The notes below the pieces were generated by a model. The model worked only from the letters and a program-made list of their open reading frames with translations. It was not told the origin of the DNA and ran no database searches. A stretch of DNA of 64,000 bases. Origin: Gemmobacter denitrificans (lineage in GTDB: Bacteria > Pseudomonadota > Alphaproteobacteria > Rhodobacterales > Rhodobacteraceae). Of this stretch, positions 1-7,847 are shown in pieces. Location of the stretch: the NCBI RefSeq assembly GCF_036964905.1, contig NZ_JBALHR010000002.1:434001-498000 (forward strand). The letters are read 5' to 3'. Each line of letters starts with the position of its first letter. The first letter of the stretch is position 1. The translations under genes and the position numbers were made by a program.

Positions 1-399
1 CGCCAGCTGGCCTCGGCCAGCATGATCGTGGCGGGGCAGCGTAAGGGCGGGGTGATGCGGCTGTTCCTGATCTATCCCGAAGGCAATTTCATCGAGGCAA
101 CCGAAGACACCCCCTTTCTGCAGATCGGGGAACATAAATATGGCAAGCCGATCCTGGACCGGGTGGTGCGTCCTGATACCAGCCTGCAGGATGCGCAGAA
201 GGCCGTGCTGCTGAGCATGGATTCGACACTGCGGTCGAACCTGTCGGTGGGCATGCCGCTGGATCTGGCGGTGATCGAACGCGATGCTTGCCGCGTGACG
301 CTGCGCCGCCGGATCGAGGCAGGAGATTCGCAATTCGCGGCGATGAGCGAGGCCTGGTCGCGCGCCTTGCGGGACGGCTTTACCCAGATCTGCCTGTAA
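1..399 (+). CDS. Anbu-type (proteasome-related) peptidase, C-terminal part
   Basis: The frame is open from the first base, so the N-terminus (with the expected nucleophile) lies outside the window; about 132 residues are visible. The segment contains the run IGEHKYGKPILDR and the following SLQDAQKAVLLSMDSTLRSN, which I recognise from the Anbu/BPH family of proteasome-beta-like Ntn hydrolases that many Rhodobacterales annotate as 'peptidase' or 'proteasome-type protease'. In this family the protein forms self-compartmentalised rings; its substrates are poorly known. The 3' end is followed at once by a strong hairpin terminator. The neighbour on the other side, an esterase-like gene, is convergent. 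Family assignment is from remembered sequence pattern only; the catalytic residue cannot be checked here. Confidence 0.75.
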   Translation, partial: RQLASASMIVAGQRKGGVMRLFLIYPEGNFIEATEDTPFLQIGEHKYGKPILDRVVRPDTSLQDAQKAVLLSMDSTLRSNLSVGMPLDLAVIERDACRVTLRRRIEAGDSQFAAMSEAWSRALRDGFTQICL

Positions 400-421
400 T
401 CCCCGGCAGTGATCTTGCGGA

Positions 422-452
422 GCAGCCCCCCTGCGGGGGGCTGCACGGTTTT
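422..452. terminator. Rho-independent terminator, probably bidirectional
   Basis: A GC-rich inverted repeat (GCAGCCCCC / GGGGGCTGC, arms at 422-430 and 436-444) lies 23 bp after the peptidase stop and is followed by a short T run on the plus strand. It sits between two convergent genes, so it could end both transcripts. Confidence 0.75.
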
Positions 453-528
453 TGCCTCGTCAGCCGCGCTGCGCGCGCGGCTTCCTCAGGCGATGGCGCT
501 CGATGCCCCCAAGGCACGCCGCTGTTTT

Positions 529-1461
529 TCAGGAATGATGGTCGAACAGGGTCAGGCAGGCCTGCAGGAAATGTTCGCGATGGCGCGGCACTTCCATCAT
601 CACCTCGTGTTCGGCACCGGTATAGGGCTCCAGCCGCGCCCCGGTCCATGTGGACAGCCGACGACGGATGCTGCGCGGGCAGACGATGCGTTCGCGCGTG
701 CCCAAGGCGACATAGGCGGGCAGGTTCGGGGCAGGGGCACGCATCAGGGCCGTCATCTCGGTAAAGGCGGCATGCAGCCATGTCAGGGTCGGCCCACCCA
801 GTGCCAGCCCGGGTTCTGCCGTCAGATGCTGGCGCATCCAGGTCCACATTTCCGGGTCTCGGGTCAGCAGATTGCCGCGAAATCCGGCATGAAGCACATA
901 GCTGACACGGGTGGTGGTCGGCGTCAGCCGATGGCCATGCCCGGCCTGATGGGCCAGCCAGGACAGGTTCATGGCGACCGGCGTGACAGTCGGGAACAGG
1001 CGGATGCCCCACATCGGGGCCGACAAGGCCGCTGACCGCACCGGCAGCCCCTGCAGCAGCGACCGCAGGCCGATACAGCCGCCCATCGAATGGGCAAGCA
1101 GATGCAGCGGTTCGGGCAGGCCGCTCTCGCGCATGAACCCCATCAGCGCCGCCACATCCTGCTGATACTCCGCAAAATCCCCGACATGGCCCAGCATCGG
1201 GTCGGGATGGTGGCGGCTCGACAGACCCTGCCCGCGCCAGTCCAGCGTGACGACATGCCAGCCTGCCGCAGTCAGCCGGGTCGCTGCGGGCCCGTATTTT
1301 TCGGCATATTCCGACCGCCCGTTGAACAGAAGCACGGTGCCCCGTGCCCGGGCGGCGGGCCAATGCACCAGACGAAGCCGGGCACCATCGGGCGTCATGC
1401 GCCAATGGGCCTGGCCCCCTTCGGGACCCTGCGCCAGATGCTGGAACAGGGGGGCTGTCAT
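529..1461 (-). CDS. Alpha/beta hydrolase (monoacylglycerol lipase / lysophospholipase-like)
   Basis: The 310-residue product has the fold signature of the serine-aminopeptidase S33/Hydrolase_4 group: an oxyanion-loop region FNGRSEYAEKY (residues 46-56), DWRGQGLS (74-81), the nucleophile elbow AHSMGG with Ser125, and a late GAEHEV segment supplying the likely catalytic His. These features fit a cytosolic lysophospholipase or monoacylglycerol lipase; the actual substrate cannot be read from the sequence. No signal peptide is visible. The ATG lies 3 bp beyond the stop of the SCP2-domain gene (1465-1749, also minus), so the two are very likely one transcript, pairing a lipid carrier with a lipid esterase. 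The gene ends facing the Anbu peptidase, with a shared terminator between them. Confidence 0.85.
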   Translation of the reverse strand: MTAPLFQHLAQGPEGGQAHWRMTPDGARLRLVHWPAARARGTVLLFNGRSEYAEKYGPAATRLTAAGWHVVTLDWRGQGLSSRHHPDPMLGHVGDFAEYQQDVAALMGFMRESGLPEPLHLLAHSMGGCIGLRSLLQGLPVRSAALSAPMWGIRLFPTVTPVAMNLSWLAHQAGHGHRLTPTTTRVSYVLHAGFRGNLLTRDPEMWTWMRQHLTAEPGLALGGPTLTWLHAAFTEMTALMRAPAPNLPAYVALGTRERIVCPRSIRRRLSTWTGARLEPYTGAEHEVMMEVPRHREHFLQACLTLFDHHS

Positions 1462-1464
1462 GGT

Positions 1465-1749
1465 TCAGGCCAGGGTGGCCGCCAGTTGCATGGCAAGGCC
1501 CATATTGCCATCGACCGCCAATTTGCCGGACATGAAGGCCGAGGTCGGGTTCATCTCGCCGTCCAGAATGGCGCGGAACACATCAGCCTCGGCGGTCAGG
1601 GTCACATCGGCTTCGTCATCGCCTGCGCGCACGCCTGCACCATCGATCATGATGGCACCTTCGCCGGGAATGACGAATTTGGCCACGCCGTCAAAGCTGG
1701 GCAATTTGGCCGACAGGGCTTCGACTGCGGTGGAAATGATCTCGCTCAT
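1465..1749 (-). CDS. SCP2 sterol-binding domain protein
   Basis: A 94-residue single-domain protein. The pattern FVIPGEGAIMIDGAGV, then D/E-rich DDEADVTLTAEADVFRAILDG and a C-terminal FMSGKLAVDGNMGLAMQL is typical of the SCP2 lipid-carrier fold in proteobacteria. It probably binds an acyl or polyketide-like lipid in the cytosol; the ligand is unknown. The frame stays open well upstream, but I chose the ATG at 1749 because it is preceded at the right distance by AAGGAA and because the family starts at this point; the upstream residues have no lipid-carrier character. It is the first gene of a two-gene unit with the hydrolase downstream, and is divergent from the TPR-protein gene at 1838. Confidence 0.88.
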   Translation of the reverse strand: MSEIISTAVEALSAKLPSFDGVAKFVIPGEGAIMIDGAGVRAGDDEADVTLTAEADVFRAILDGEMNPTSAFMSGKLAVDGNMGLAMQLAATLA

Positions 1750-1837
1750 CTTGTGTTCCTTCGTTTTGTCGCGGCTGTCGCCGGAATGTGACCCAAGCCT
1801 TATGGCATTTCGCATCTCTTGCGATACAGTGCAGATC

Positions 1838-2401
1838 ATGAAACTCCGGTTACGCATACTCAACCTTGTCGTTGCGGCAGTGCTGGCACTGCCGCTTTGT
1901 GACGCAGCGGCACGCGCGGCGGGGGCCGAGGATCTGGACCGGCTGTTTTTCGACCTGCAGGGGGCTGATCGCGCCGAGGCGCGGCGCATCGCGGATGACA
2001 TCGAGCGGATCTGGTCGCGTTCCGGGTCGGCGGCGATGGATCTGCTGTTGGAACGGGGCAATGCCGCGCTGGAACAGGGCGAGATCACCGAGGCCATCGA
2101 TCATCTGACGGCGCTGACCGATCACGCGCCCGATTTCGCCGAAGGCTGGAATGCCCGGGCCCTGGCCTATTTCCATGCCGGGCGCACCGGACCGGCCATT
2201 GCCGATCTGCAGCGGGTTCTGGCGCTCAATCCCCGGCATTTCGGCGCTTTGGCCGGGTTCGGGGCCATTCTGGAAACCATCGACCGGCCGGCGCAGGCCC
2301 TGGAAGTCTATCGCGCCGCGCTTGCTATACATCCGCATCTCGACGGGATAGAGGATGCGGTGAAGCGTCTGGAGGCCAAGGTCGCCGGGCAGGAAATCTG
2401 A
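1838..2401 (+). CDS. Periplasmic tetratricopeptide-repeat protein
   Basis: The 187-residue product begins with a signal peptide: charged MKLRLR, a hydrophobic core around residues 9-20 and an Ala-rich cleavage region ending near AARAAGA (about residue 28). The mature part is alpha-helical TPR sequence; repeats can be seen around residues 66-100 (ALEQGEITEAIDHLTALTDHAPDF) and 100-160 (NARALAYFHAGRTGPAIADL; GAILETIDRPAQALEVYRAAL). Such small secreted TPR proteins are common in Rhodobacterales and probably act as periplasmic scaffolds; no partner is evident. An open frame extends far upstream, but the ATG at 1838 is the one that starts a proper signal peptide. The helicase gene follows after 13 bp, so they may be co-transcribed. 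Confidence 0.82.
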   Translation: MKLRLRILNLVVAAVLALPLCDAAARAAGAEDLDRLFFDLQGADRAEARRIADDIERIWSRSGSAAMDLLLERGNAALEQGEITEAIDHLTALTDHAPDFAEGWNARALAYFHAGRTGPAIADLQRVLALNPRHFGALAGFGAILETIDRPAQALEVYRAALAIHPHLDGIEDAVKRLEAKVAGQEI

Positions 2402-2414
2402 AGGCACCGGCGGC

Positions 2415-5342
2415 ATGGCAGCGCAAGGACGGGTGACGGCGGTTCTGGGACCGACCAATACCGGCAAGACACATTATGCCATCGAACGGATGCTGGGCCA
2501 TCGCACCGGGGTGATCGGCTTTCCGTTGCGGCTTCTGGCGCGCGAGGTCTATGACCGCATCGTCAAGGCGCGCGGGCCATCGGTCGTGGCGCTGGTGACT
2601 GGCGAAGAACGCATCGTGCCCGAACGCACCCAGTATTGGGTCTGCACGGTCGAAGCGATGCCGCAGGAGATCGGCGCCGATTTCGTGGCGGTGGATGAAA
2701 TCCAGTTGTGCGGTGACCCGGATCGCGGCCATGTCTTCACCGACCGGCTGCTGCGCGCGCGCGGGCTGGTCGAGACGATGTTCCTCGGCTCTGATTCCAT
2801 GCGCCCCGCCATTGCCGCGCTGATCCCGCAGACACAGTTCCTGCGGCGCGACCGGCTTTCCACGCTGAGCTATTCGGGCCAGAAGAAGATCAGCCGCATG
2901 CCGACCCGGTCGGCCATCGTCGGCTTTTCCATTGATGATGTCTATGCGATTGCCGAACTGATCCGGCGGCAGAAGGGCGGCTGCGCCGTGGTGATGGGGG
3001 CCTTGTCGCCCCGCACCCGCAATGCACAGGTCGCCCTCTATCAGAATGGCGATGTGGATTATCTGGTGGCGACCGATGCCATCGGCATGGGCTTGAACCT
3101 GGACATCAAGCATGTCGCCTTTTCCAGCACCCACAAGTTTGACGGGCGGCGGATGCGTCCCCTGTTCCCGCATGAAATGGGCCAGATCGCGGGCCGGGCC
3201 GGACGGCACATGGAATCGGGCACCTTTGGCACGACGGGCGAGGCCGGGCCGCTGGACGAGGATATTGTCGAAGCCATCGAGGAACATCGCTTCGCCCCTG
3301 TGCGCAAGCTGATGTGGCGCAACCCCGATCTGGATTTCGGCAGCGTGGCGCGGCTGATTGCCTCGCTCGAGGCGCCAACCGGTAATGAATGGCTGATGCG
3401 CACCCGGGAATCGGACGATCTTCAGGCGCTGAAGGCGCTGGCCGATCTGCCCGATCTGCAGGCATCCAAGCTGGGGCCGCAGGGGGTGCGCCTGCTGTGG
3501 GATGTGTGCCGCATCCCCGATTTCCGCTCGGTCGGCGGGGGCGATCATGTGCAGCTTCTGTCGCGCATCCACGGATTCCTGCGGGCGGGGCGGGTTCCGG
3601 CCGACTGGCTGGCCCGGGCCATTGCGCGGATTGATCGCAGCGACGGGGATATTGACGCGCTTTCAAAACGGCTGGCCTATATCCGCACCTGGACATATGT
3701 TGCGCAGCGCAAGGGCTGGGTCGAGGATGAAACCCATTGGCGCGAGGAAACCCGCGCTGTAGAAGACCGACTGTCGGATGCGCTGCATGCGCGGCTGACG
3801 CAAAGATTTGTCGATCGGCGCACATCGGTCCTGATGCGCCGGTTGAAACAGAAGGAGAGCCTTGTGGCTGAGGTGAATGACAAGGGTGAAGTGATGGTCG
3901 AAGGCGAATTCGTCGGCCGTCTCGAAGGGTTCCGTTTCCGTCAGGATGCCTCGGCAACAGGCGAGGAAGCGCGGGTGATGCGGCAGGCGGCCTATGAAGC
4001 GCTGCGCCCCGAATTCCATCTGCGGGCGGACAAGTTCTATAACGCGCCCGATACCGAGATGGATTTCACCGAACAGGGCGGCCTGATGTGGGGCGGCTCG
4101 GCGGTGGGCAAGCTGGTGGCCGGGGCCGAGGCGATGAAGCCGCAGGTCGAAGCCTTTGTCGATGAAGAGGCCGGGTATGACGTCACCGAAAAGGTGAAGC
4201 GCCGCCTGCAGCATTTCATCGACCGCAAGATTGCCGCCTTGTTCGAGCCGCTGCTGGCGCTTGGCCGCGATGAAAACCTGCAGGGCCTGGCCCGCGGCTT
4301 TGCCTTCCGTCTGGTCGAAGGCCTGGGCGTTGTCACCCGTGAAAGCGTGAACGACGATGTAAAGGCGCTGGATCAGGAGGCGCGCGCCAGCCTGCGCAAG
4401 CATGGCGTGCGTTTTGGCCAATACACCATCTTCCTGCCGCTGCTGCTCAAGCCCGCGCCAACCCGGCTGCGGCTGGTTCTGTGGTCGCTGGCCAAGGGCC
4501 TGCAGGAATTCCCTGAAAGCCCGCCTCCGGGTCTGGTGACCATTCCGAATATCGCCGAAGTGCCGAAGGATCACTATACGCTGGCCGGCTATCGCCCGGC
4601 GGGCAGCCGTGCCATCCGCATCGACATGCTGGAACGTCTGGCCGATCTGCTGCGTGCCAAGGACAGCCGGGCCGGGTTCGAAGCCACGCCCGACATGCTG
4701 TCGATCACCGGCATGACGCTGGAACAATTCGCCGATCTGATGGGCGGGCTGGGCTACAAGGGCGAAAAGGCAGAACGGGTGAAGGTGCGCGCACCGCTGC
4801 CGCCGGTGGCGACCGAAACCAGCACGGCCCCGATTCCGGAAGAGGTTTCGGTTCTGGCCCCCGTGCCCGAAGAACCGCTGCCCGAAGGGGCCGAAGCCCC
4901 GCCGCCCGAAATGGAAACCTTCTATACCTTCACCTGGGCCCCGCGCCCGCGCAATGACCATCGCGGCCCCCGTCGTGAAGGGCAGGGGCGCGACGGGCAA
5001 GCGCGTGAGGGGCAGGGCCGCGAAGGCCGGGGGCCGCGCCGTGAAGGTGGCGAAGGTCAGCCGCGCGGAGATCGCCCGGCGCGTGCCCCGCGCGAGGGGG
5101 CCGAACGCAGCGACAAGCCGCGTGAGGACCGCCCGCGCCGCGAAGGTGGCGAAAAGCGTGACGATCACCGCAAGGGCGGCAAGCCCGAAGGGCGCGATCA
5201 CGGCAAGGGTCCGCGTCGCGATCGCGATGGCGGCAAGGACAACAAGCCCCGCAACTTCGAGACCCGCCCGCCGCGCGCCGAAAAGCCGATAGATCCCGAC
5301 AATCCCTTCGCGGCATTGCTGGCTTTGAAGGGCAAGGTCTGA
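2415..5342 (+). CDS. Suv3-like DEAD/DExH RNA helicase with long basic C-terminal tail
   Basis: The 975-residue protein starts with a helicase core of the Suv3 type: Walker A GPTNTGKT at residues 12-19, the motif II variant VDEIQ (93-97) followed by DRGHVFTDRLL, a second RecA-like lobe with YLVATDAIGMGLNLD, and an arginine-finger region QIAGRAGR. Suv3 relatives unwind structured RNA in mitochondria, usually with a degradosome nuclease; alphaproteobacterial homologues are conserved but little studied. From about residue 840 the sequence changes to an acidic/proline linker and then roughly 100 residues of RG/RE/DR/K-rich low complexity, ending in a hydrophobic cap (NPFAALLALKG). Such tails generally bind RNA or partners. 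The gene abuts an S4-domain RNA-binding protein, supporting an RNA role. Confidence 0.88.
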   Translation: MAAQGRVTAVLGPTNTGKTHYAIERMLGHRTGVIGFPLRLLAREVYDRIVKARGPSVVALVTGEERIVPERTQYWVCTVEAMPQEIGADFVAVDEIQLCGDPDRGHVFTDRLLRARGLVETMFLGSDSMRPAIAALIPQTQFLRRDRLSTLSYSGQKKISRMPTRSAIVGFSIDDVYAIAELIRRQKGGCAVVMGALSPRTRNAQVALYQNGDVDYLVATDAIGMGLNLDIKHVAFSSTHKFDGRRMRPLFPHEMGQIAGRAGRHMESGTFGTTGEAGPLDEDIVEAIEEHRFAPVRKLMWRNPDLDFGSVARLIASLEAPTGNEWLMRTRESDDLQALKALADLPDLQASKLGPQGVRLLWDVCRIPDFRSVGGGDHVQLLSRIHGFLRAGRVPADWLARAIARIDRSDGDIDALSKRLAYIRTWTYVAQRKGWVEDETHWREETRAVEDRLSDALHARLTQRFVDRRTSVLMRRLKQKESLVAEVNDKGEVMVEGEFVGRLEGFRFRQDASATGEEARVMRQAAYEALRPEFHLRADKFYNAPDTEMDFTEQGGLMWGGSAVGKLVAGAEAMKPQVEAFVDEEAGYDVTEKVKRRLQHFIDRKIAALFEPLLALGRDENLQGLARGFAFRLVEGLGVVTRESVNDDVKALDQEARASLRKHGVRFGQYTIFLPLLLKPAPTRLRLVLWSLAKGLQEFPESPPPGLVTIPNIAEVPKDHYTLAGYRPAGSRAIRIDMLERLADLLRAKDSRAGFEATPDMLSITGMTLEQFADLMGGLGYKGEKAERVKVRAPLPPVATETSTAPIPEEVSVLAPVPEEPLPEGAEAPPPEMETFYTFTWAPRPRNDHRGPRREGQGRDGQAREGQGREGRGPRREGGEGQPRGDRPARAPREGAERSDKPREDRPRREGGEKRDDHRKGGKPEGRDHGKGPRRDRDGGKDNKPRNFETRPPRAEKPIDPDNPFAALLALKGKV

Positions 5343-5729
5343 TTGGCCAAGTATCGCCCGGAGGACAGCCGCAAACCGGTGGCGCCAGCGCGCGACACCA
5401 TCCGGCTGGACAAATGGCTTTGGCAGGCGCGGTTCTTCAGATCGCGTCCCATGGCCTGCGAGATGATCGCTGAAGGCCATTTGCGGCTGAATGGCCAGCG
5501 CTGCCTGAAACCCGGCCATCAGGTCGGGGAAGGGGACACGCTGACCTTTCCGCAAGGTGGGCGCATCCGGTTGATCCGGGTGCTGGCCCCCGGGCAGCGC
5601 CGCGGACCTGCGACCGAGGCGCAGACGCTTTATCGCGATCTTGATCCACAATCGAATCCGGATCCTGCCGATCTGTCGGAACAGGATACCGATGAAGCGG
5701 CAGATTTCAGGAACGATTTCCCGGAATGA
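5343..5729 (+). CDS. S4-domain RNA-binding protein (Hsp15/HslR-like)
   Basis: The 128-residue product carries an S4 fold: IRLDKWLWQARFFRSR (about residues 20-35) then MIAEGHLRLNGQRCLKPGHQVGEGDTL, as in heat-shock protein 15. In E. coli Hsp15 binds stalled 50S subunits carrying nascent chains. Translation appears to begin at a TTG that follows the helicase stop codon with no gap, which suggests translational coupling; no other start fits as well. The C-terminal third is acidic (DLSEQDTDEAADF) and differs from the basic tail of E. coli Hsp15, so identity of function is inferred only. The name hslR is therefore not assigned. Confidence 0.85.
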   Translation: MAKYRPEDSRKPVAPARDTIRLDKWLWQARFFRSRPMACEMIAEGHLRLNGQRCLKPGHQVGEGDTLTFPQGGRIRLIRVLAPGQRRGPATEAQTLYRDLDPQSNPDPADLSEQDTDEAADFRNDFPE

Positions 5730-5833
5730 TCGCCAAACCTGCCGCGCCTGCGATCCGGGGCCTGCAACCCCGCTTGATCCCCCGGCGCGGTTGGACTAGC
5801 TAGACCGCAGCCAACTCTGACCGGGATCGTGCC

Positions 5834-6172
5834 ATGACCTATGTGGTGACCGACAACTGCATCGCCTGCAAATACACCGACTGCGTCGAAGTCTGTCCGG
5901 TGGACTGTTTCTATGAAGGCGAGAACACGCTGGTCATCCATCCGGATGAATGTATCGATTGCGGGGTCTGCGAACCGGAATGCCCGGCCGATGCCATCCG
6001 CCCGGATACCGAACCGGATATGGATGCTTGGGTCGAGTTCAACCGCAAATATGCGGAGCTTTGGCCGGTGATCACCCAAAAGCGCGATCCGCTGCCCGAA
6101 GCGAAGGACCGCGACGGCGAAAAGAACAAGCTGGAACGCTATTTCTCGCCCAATCCGGGGCAGGGGAGCTGA
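5834..6172 (+). CDS. fdxA: 7Fe-8S ferredoxin FdxA
   Basis: A 112-residue acidic ferredoxin. The N-terminal half holds the two cluster motifs: Cys9, Cys12, Cys17, Cys21 and then CIDCGVCEPECP, matching the 3Fe-4S plus 4Fe-4S ferredoxins typified by Azotobacter FdI and found in nearly all alphaproteobacteria. The C-terminal extension (DAWVEFNRKYAELWPVITQ...) is also characteristic. It is a soluble low-potential electron carrier; its partners are not shown by the context. The gene is separate from the S4 gene by about 100 bp that contain a small inverted repeat (GCGGT at 5787 / ACCGC at 5804), so it probably has its own promoter. No strong Shine-Dalgarno is seen. Confidence 0.95.
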   Translation: MTYVVTDNCIACKYTDCVEVCPVDCFYEGENTLVIHPDECIDCGVCEPECPADAIRPDTEPDMDAWVEFNRKYAELWPVITQKRDPLPEAKDRDGEKNKLERYFSPNPGQGS

Positions 6173-6254
6173 TCCCGTTAACCTTGACGTAACGGAATTG
6201 CGGAAAAATTGGCCTGATTGGCTGCTGCCTTGGCATCTGATGTGTCGGGCGCAG

Positions 6255-6282
6255 TTGGAATCGGGCTGATTCTGTGTTATAC
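6255..6282 (+). promoter_or_regulatory. Candidate sigma-70-type promoter for carD leader
   Basis: TTGGAA (6255-6260) and TTATAC (6277-6282) are separated by 16 bp, in the gap between fdxA and carD. A start near 6289 would give a leader of about 155 nt before the carD ATG. This is by eye only. Confidence 0.45.
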
Positions 6283-6307
6283 AGACGTCACAAACCAAGC
6301 ATGGATG

Positions 6308-6403
6308 CCTGACCGCCGCCTCAGGACTGCTCGCCTGAGACGGGATTTCTTGTGAAAGAATGCCCGAAACAGCTGAAAGCAAGCGCTTTCGGCCGGGTTT
6401 TTT
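6308..6403 (+). promoter_or_regulatory. Putative transcription attenuator in the carD leader
   Basis: A terminator-like stem (CCCG 6363-6366 with CGGG 6394-6397, inside it GAAAGC 6375-6380 with GCTTTC 6385-6390) is followed directly by six T residues (6398-6403), 41 bp before the carD ATG. Upstream, CGGG at 6341-6344 could instead pair with CCCG 6363-6366 and break the terminator. Two further upstream stems compete with each other: CCTGA 6308-6312 with TCAGG 6321-6325, versus CTCAGG 6320-6325 with CCTGAG 6334-6339. Mutually exclusive pairings ahead of a U-tract hairpin are the hallmark of attenuators. The element could equally be a small RNA ending at the T run. Confidence 0.5.
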
Positions 6404-6444
6404 CGTGGGAAGATCAGACACCTGCGCATGAGGAAGCCGCTGGA

Positions 6445-6954
6445 ATGACCAAGACCAAAAAGCCTGAATTCCGTCCCGATGAATTTGTTGTCTATCCGGC
6501 CCATGGCGTGGGCAGGATCATTTCGATCGAAGAACAGGAAATTGCGGGCATCCATCTGGAATTGTTCGTGATCTCCTTCGAAAAGGACAAGATGACCCTG
6601 CGGGTGCCTACCCACAAGGCGACGGAAATCGGCATGCGTCAGCTGTCCACCCCCGACGTGGTGAACAAGGCGCTGGATACCCTGAAGGGCAAGGCCCGGG
6701 TCAAGCGCGCCATGTGGTCGCGTCGCGCACAGGAATATGAACAGAAGATCAATTCGGGCGATCTGATGGCGATTGCCGAAGTCGTGCGCGATCTGCATCG
6801 CAGCGACGATCAGCGCGAACAAAGCTATTCCGAGCGTCAGCTTTATGAAGCCGCGCTGGAACGGCTGACCCGCGAAGTGGCCGCTGTCTCGGGCGCGGAT
6901 GAAGCGCAGGCGCAGAAAACCGTCGATCAGGTGCTGACCTCGCGCGCTGCCTGA
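6445..6954 (+). CDS. carD: CarD/CdnL family RNA polymerase-binding regulator
   Basis: The 169-residue protein has the N-terminal CarD_TRCF Tudor-like RNAP-interaction domain (FRPDEFVVYPAHGVGRIISIEEQEIAG, residues about 8-35) followed by a helical DNA-backbone-binding domain (KARVKRAMWSRRAQEYEQKINSGD..., from about residue 80). In Caulobacter, Rhodobacter and Myxococcus CarD/CdnL stabilises open promoter complexes, notably at rRNA and other weak promoters. I chose the ATG at 6445, preceded by AGGAAG, although the frame opens earlier at 6352; the earlier stretch overlaps the attenuator-like leader and has no CarD similarity. The last 40 residues are an Ala-rich extension. A near-perfect terminator follows within 20 bp. 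Confidence 0.92.
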   Translation: MTKTKKPEFRPDEFVVYPAHGVGRIISIEEQEIAGIHLELFVISFEKDKMTLRVPTHKATEIGMRQLSTPDVVNKALDTLKGKARVKRAMWSRRAQEYEQKINSGDLMAIAEVVRDLHRSDDQREQSYSERQLYEAALERLTREVAAVSGADEAQAQKTVDQVLTSRAA

Positions 6955-6973
6955 TCCCGATGCTTCGCCTTTG

Positions 6974-7000
6974 AAACCGCGCCCTCGGGCGCGGTTTTTT
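6974..7000. terminator. Bidirectional terminator between carD and cobS
   Basis: A perfect 11-bp inverted repeat (AAACCGCGCCC 6974-6984, GGGCGCGGTTT 6987-6997) with a 2-nt gap is followed by Ts on the plus strand and bounded by A residues on the other side. It separates convergent carD and cobS; the cobS stop codon lies at its edge (7000-7002). Confidence 0.9.
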
Positions 7001-7767
7001 CATGTCAGCAGGGCCGTGGCGCAGGCCAATGCCGCAAGTTCGGTCAGTTGCTGGGTTGCCCCCAGAATGTCGCCGGTCTGTCCGCCGATCTTGCGCAGGG
7101 CAATCCGCGCCAGCAGCCAGCCCACAACTGTCGCCGCCGCCGCCATGGCCAGGGCCACCCATCCAGTGCAGATCAGCCCGGCCAGCAGTGCCACCCCGCA
7201 AGCCGCCGCCGCCGCATCCTGGCTTGGCCTGCCGACCGATGCCGACAGGCCGCCCCCGCGAGCATTGGGCAAGGCCGCCATCAGCACCGCCATCGGGGCC
7301 CGGCTGATCGCCGCCGCCGCCAGTGCCGCCCCCCAGTGCCCCACCGCCAGCAACGCGCTCAGCGCCGACCAGCGCGCCAGTGTCACCAGAACCAGCCCCA
7401 TCACACCATAGCTGCCGATATGGCTGTCTTTCATGATGGCCAGCCGCCGGTCGCGATCCCATCCGCCCCAAAGCCCGTCGCAACTGTCGGCCAGCCCGTC
7501 TTCATGCATGGCGCCGGTCATCACCGTACCCAGCATCAGCATCAGCGCCGCCGCAAGGCCCGGCGACAGGCCAAACGCCAGAGCCGCAGCGCCCCCCGCC
7601 AAGGCCAGCGCACCCAGCACCAGACCGGCCAGCGGCCAGGCCCAGACAGCGGGCGGATTGGGCCAATCCGACAAGGGGGGCAGCGGCAGGCGCGACAGCA
7701 GCCCCAGCCCGGCGCGCAGGTCATGCAGGCCGCGTGTCACAATGCCGCTCGGGTCGTTTCCTGCCAT
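7000..7767 (-). CDS. cobS: Adenosylcobinamide-GDP ribazoletransferase (cobalamin synthase)
   Basis: This 255-residue integral membrane enzyme joins adenosylcobinamide-GDP and alpha-ribazole (phosphate) in the last steps of cobalamin assembly (also named CobV in the aerobic nomenclature). The family signature HEDGLADSCDGLWGG with the following WDRDRRLAIMKDSHIG is present, flanked by several Ala/Leu/Gly-rich membrane segments. The frame begins at 7806, but I prefer the ATG at 7767: it is preceded by GGAAAGG and gives the usual length. Its partner cobT is divergent 80 bp away, so both promoters share the short gap 7768-7847. The rest of the cob genes lie 12 kb downstream in the window. Confidence 0.93.
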   Translation of the reverse strand: MAGNDPSGIVTRGLHDLRAGLGLLSRLPLPPLSDWPNPPAVWAWPLAGLVLGALALAGGAAALAFGLSPGLAAALMLMLGTVMTGAMHEDGLADSCDGLWGGWDRDRRLAIMKDSHIGSYGVMGLVLVTLARWSALSALLAVGHWGAALAAAAISRAPMAVLMAALPNARGGGLSASVGRPSQDAAAAACGVALLAGLICTGWVALAMAAAATVVGWLLARIALRKIGGQTGDILGATQQLTELAALACATALLT

Positions 7768-7847
7768 TGCGATGCCCTTTCCGGGATGGTTTTCCGTTGC
7801 CAACATCGCTACCCAAGGCGCAACCTGGGATCAATGAGGACATTGCC

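Noticed and set aside
1247..1837. Upstream extension of the TPR-protein frame
   Set aside because: It runs antisense through the SCP2 gene; a clean signal peptide starts at 1838.
3663..5651. 662-codon minus-strand ORF
   Set aside because: Antisense to the helicase, including its low-complexity tail, which keeps other frames open.
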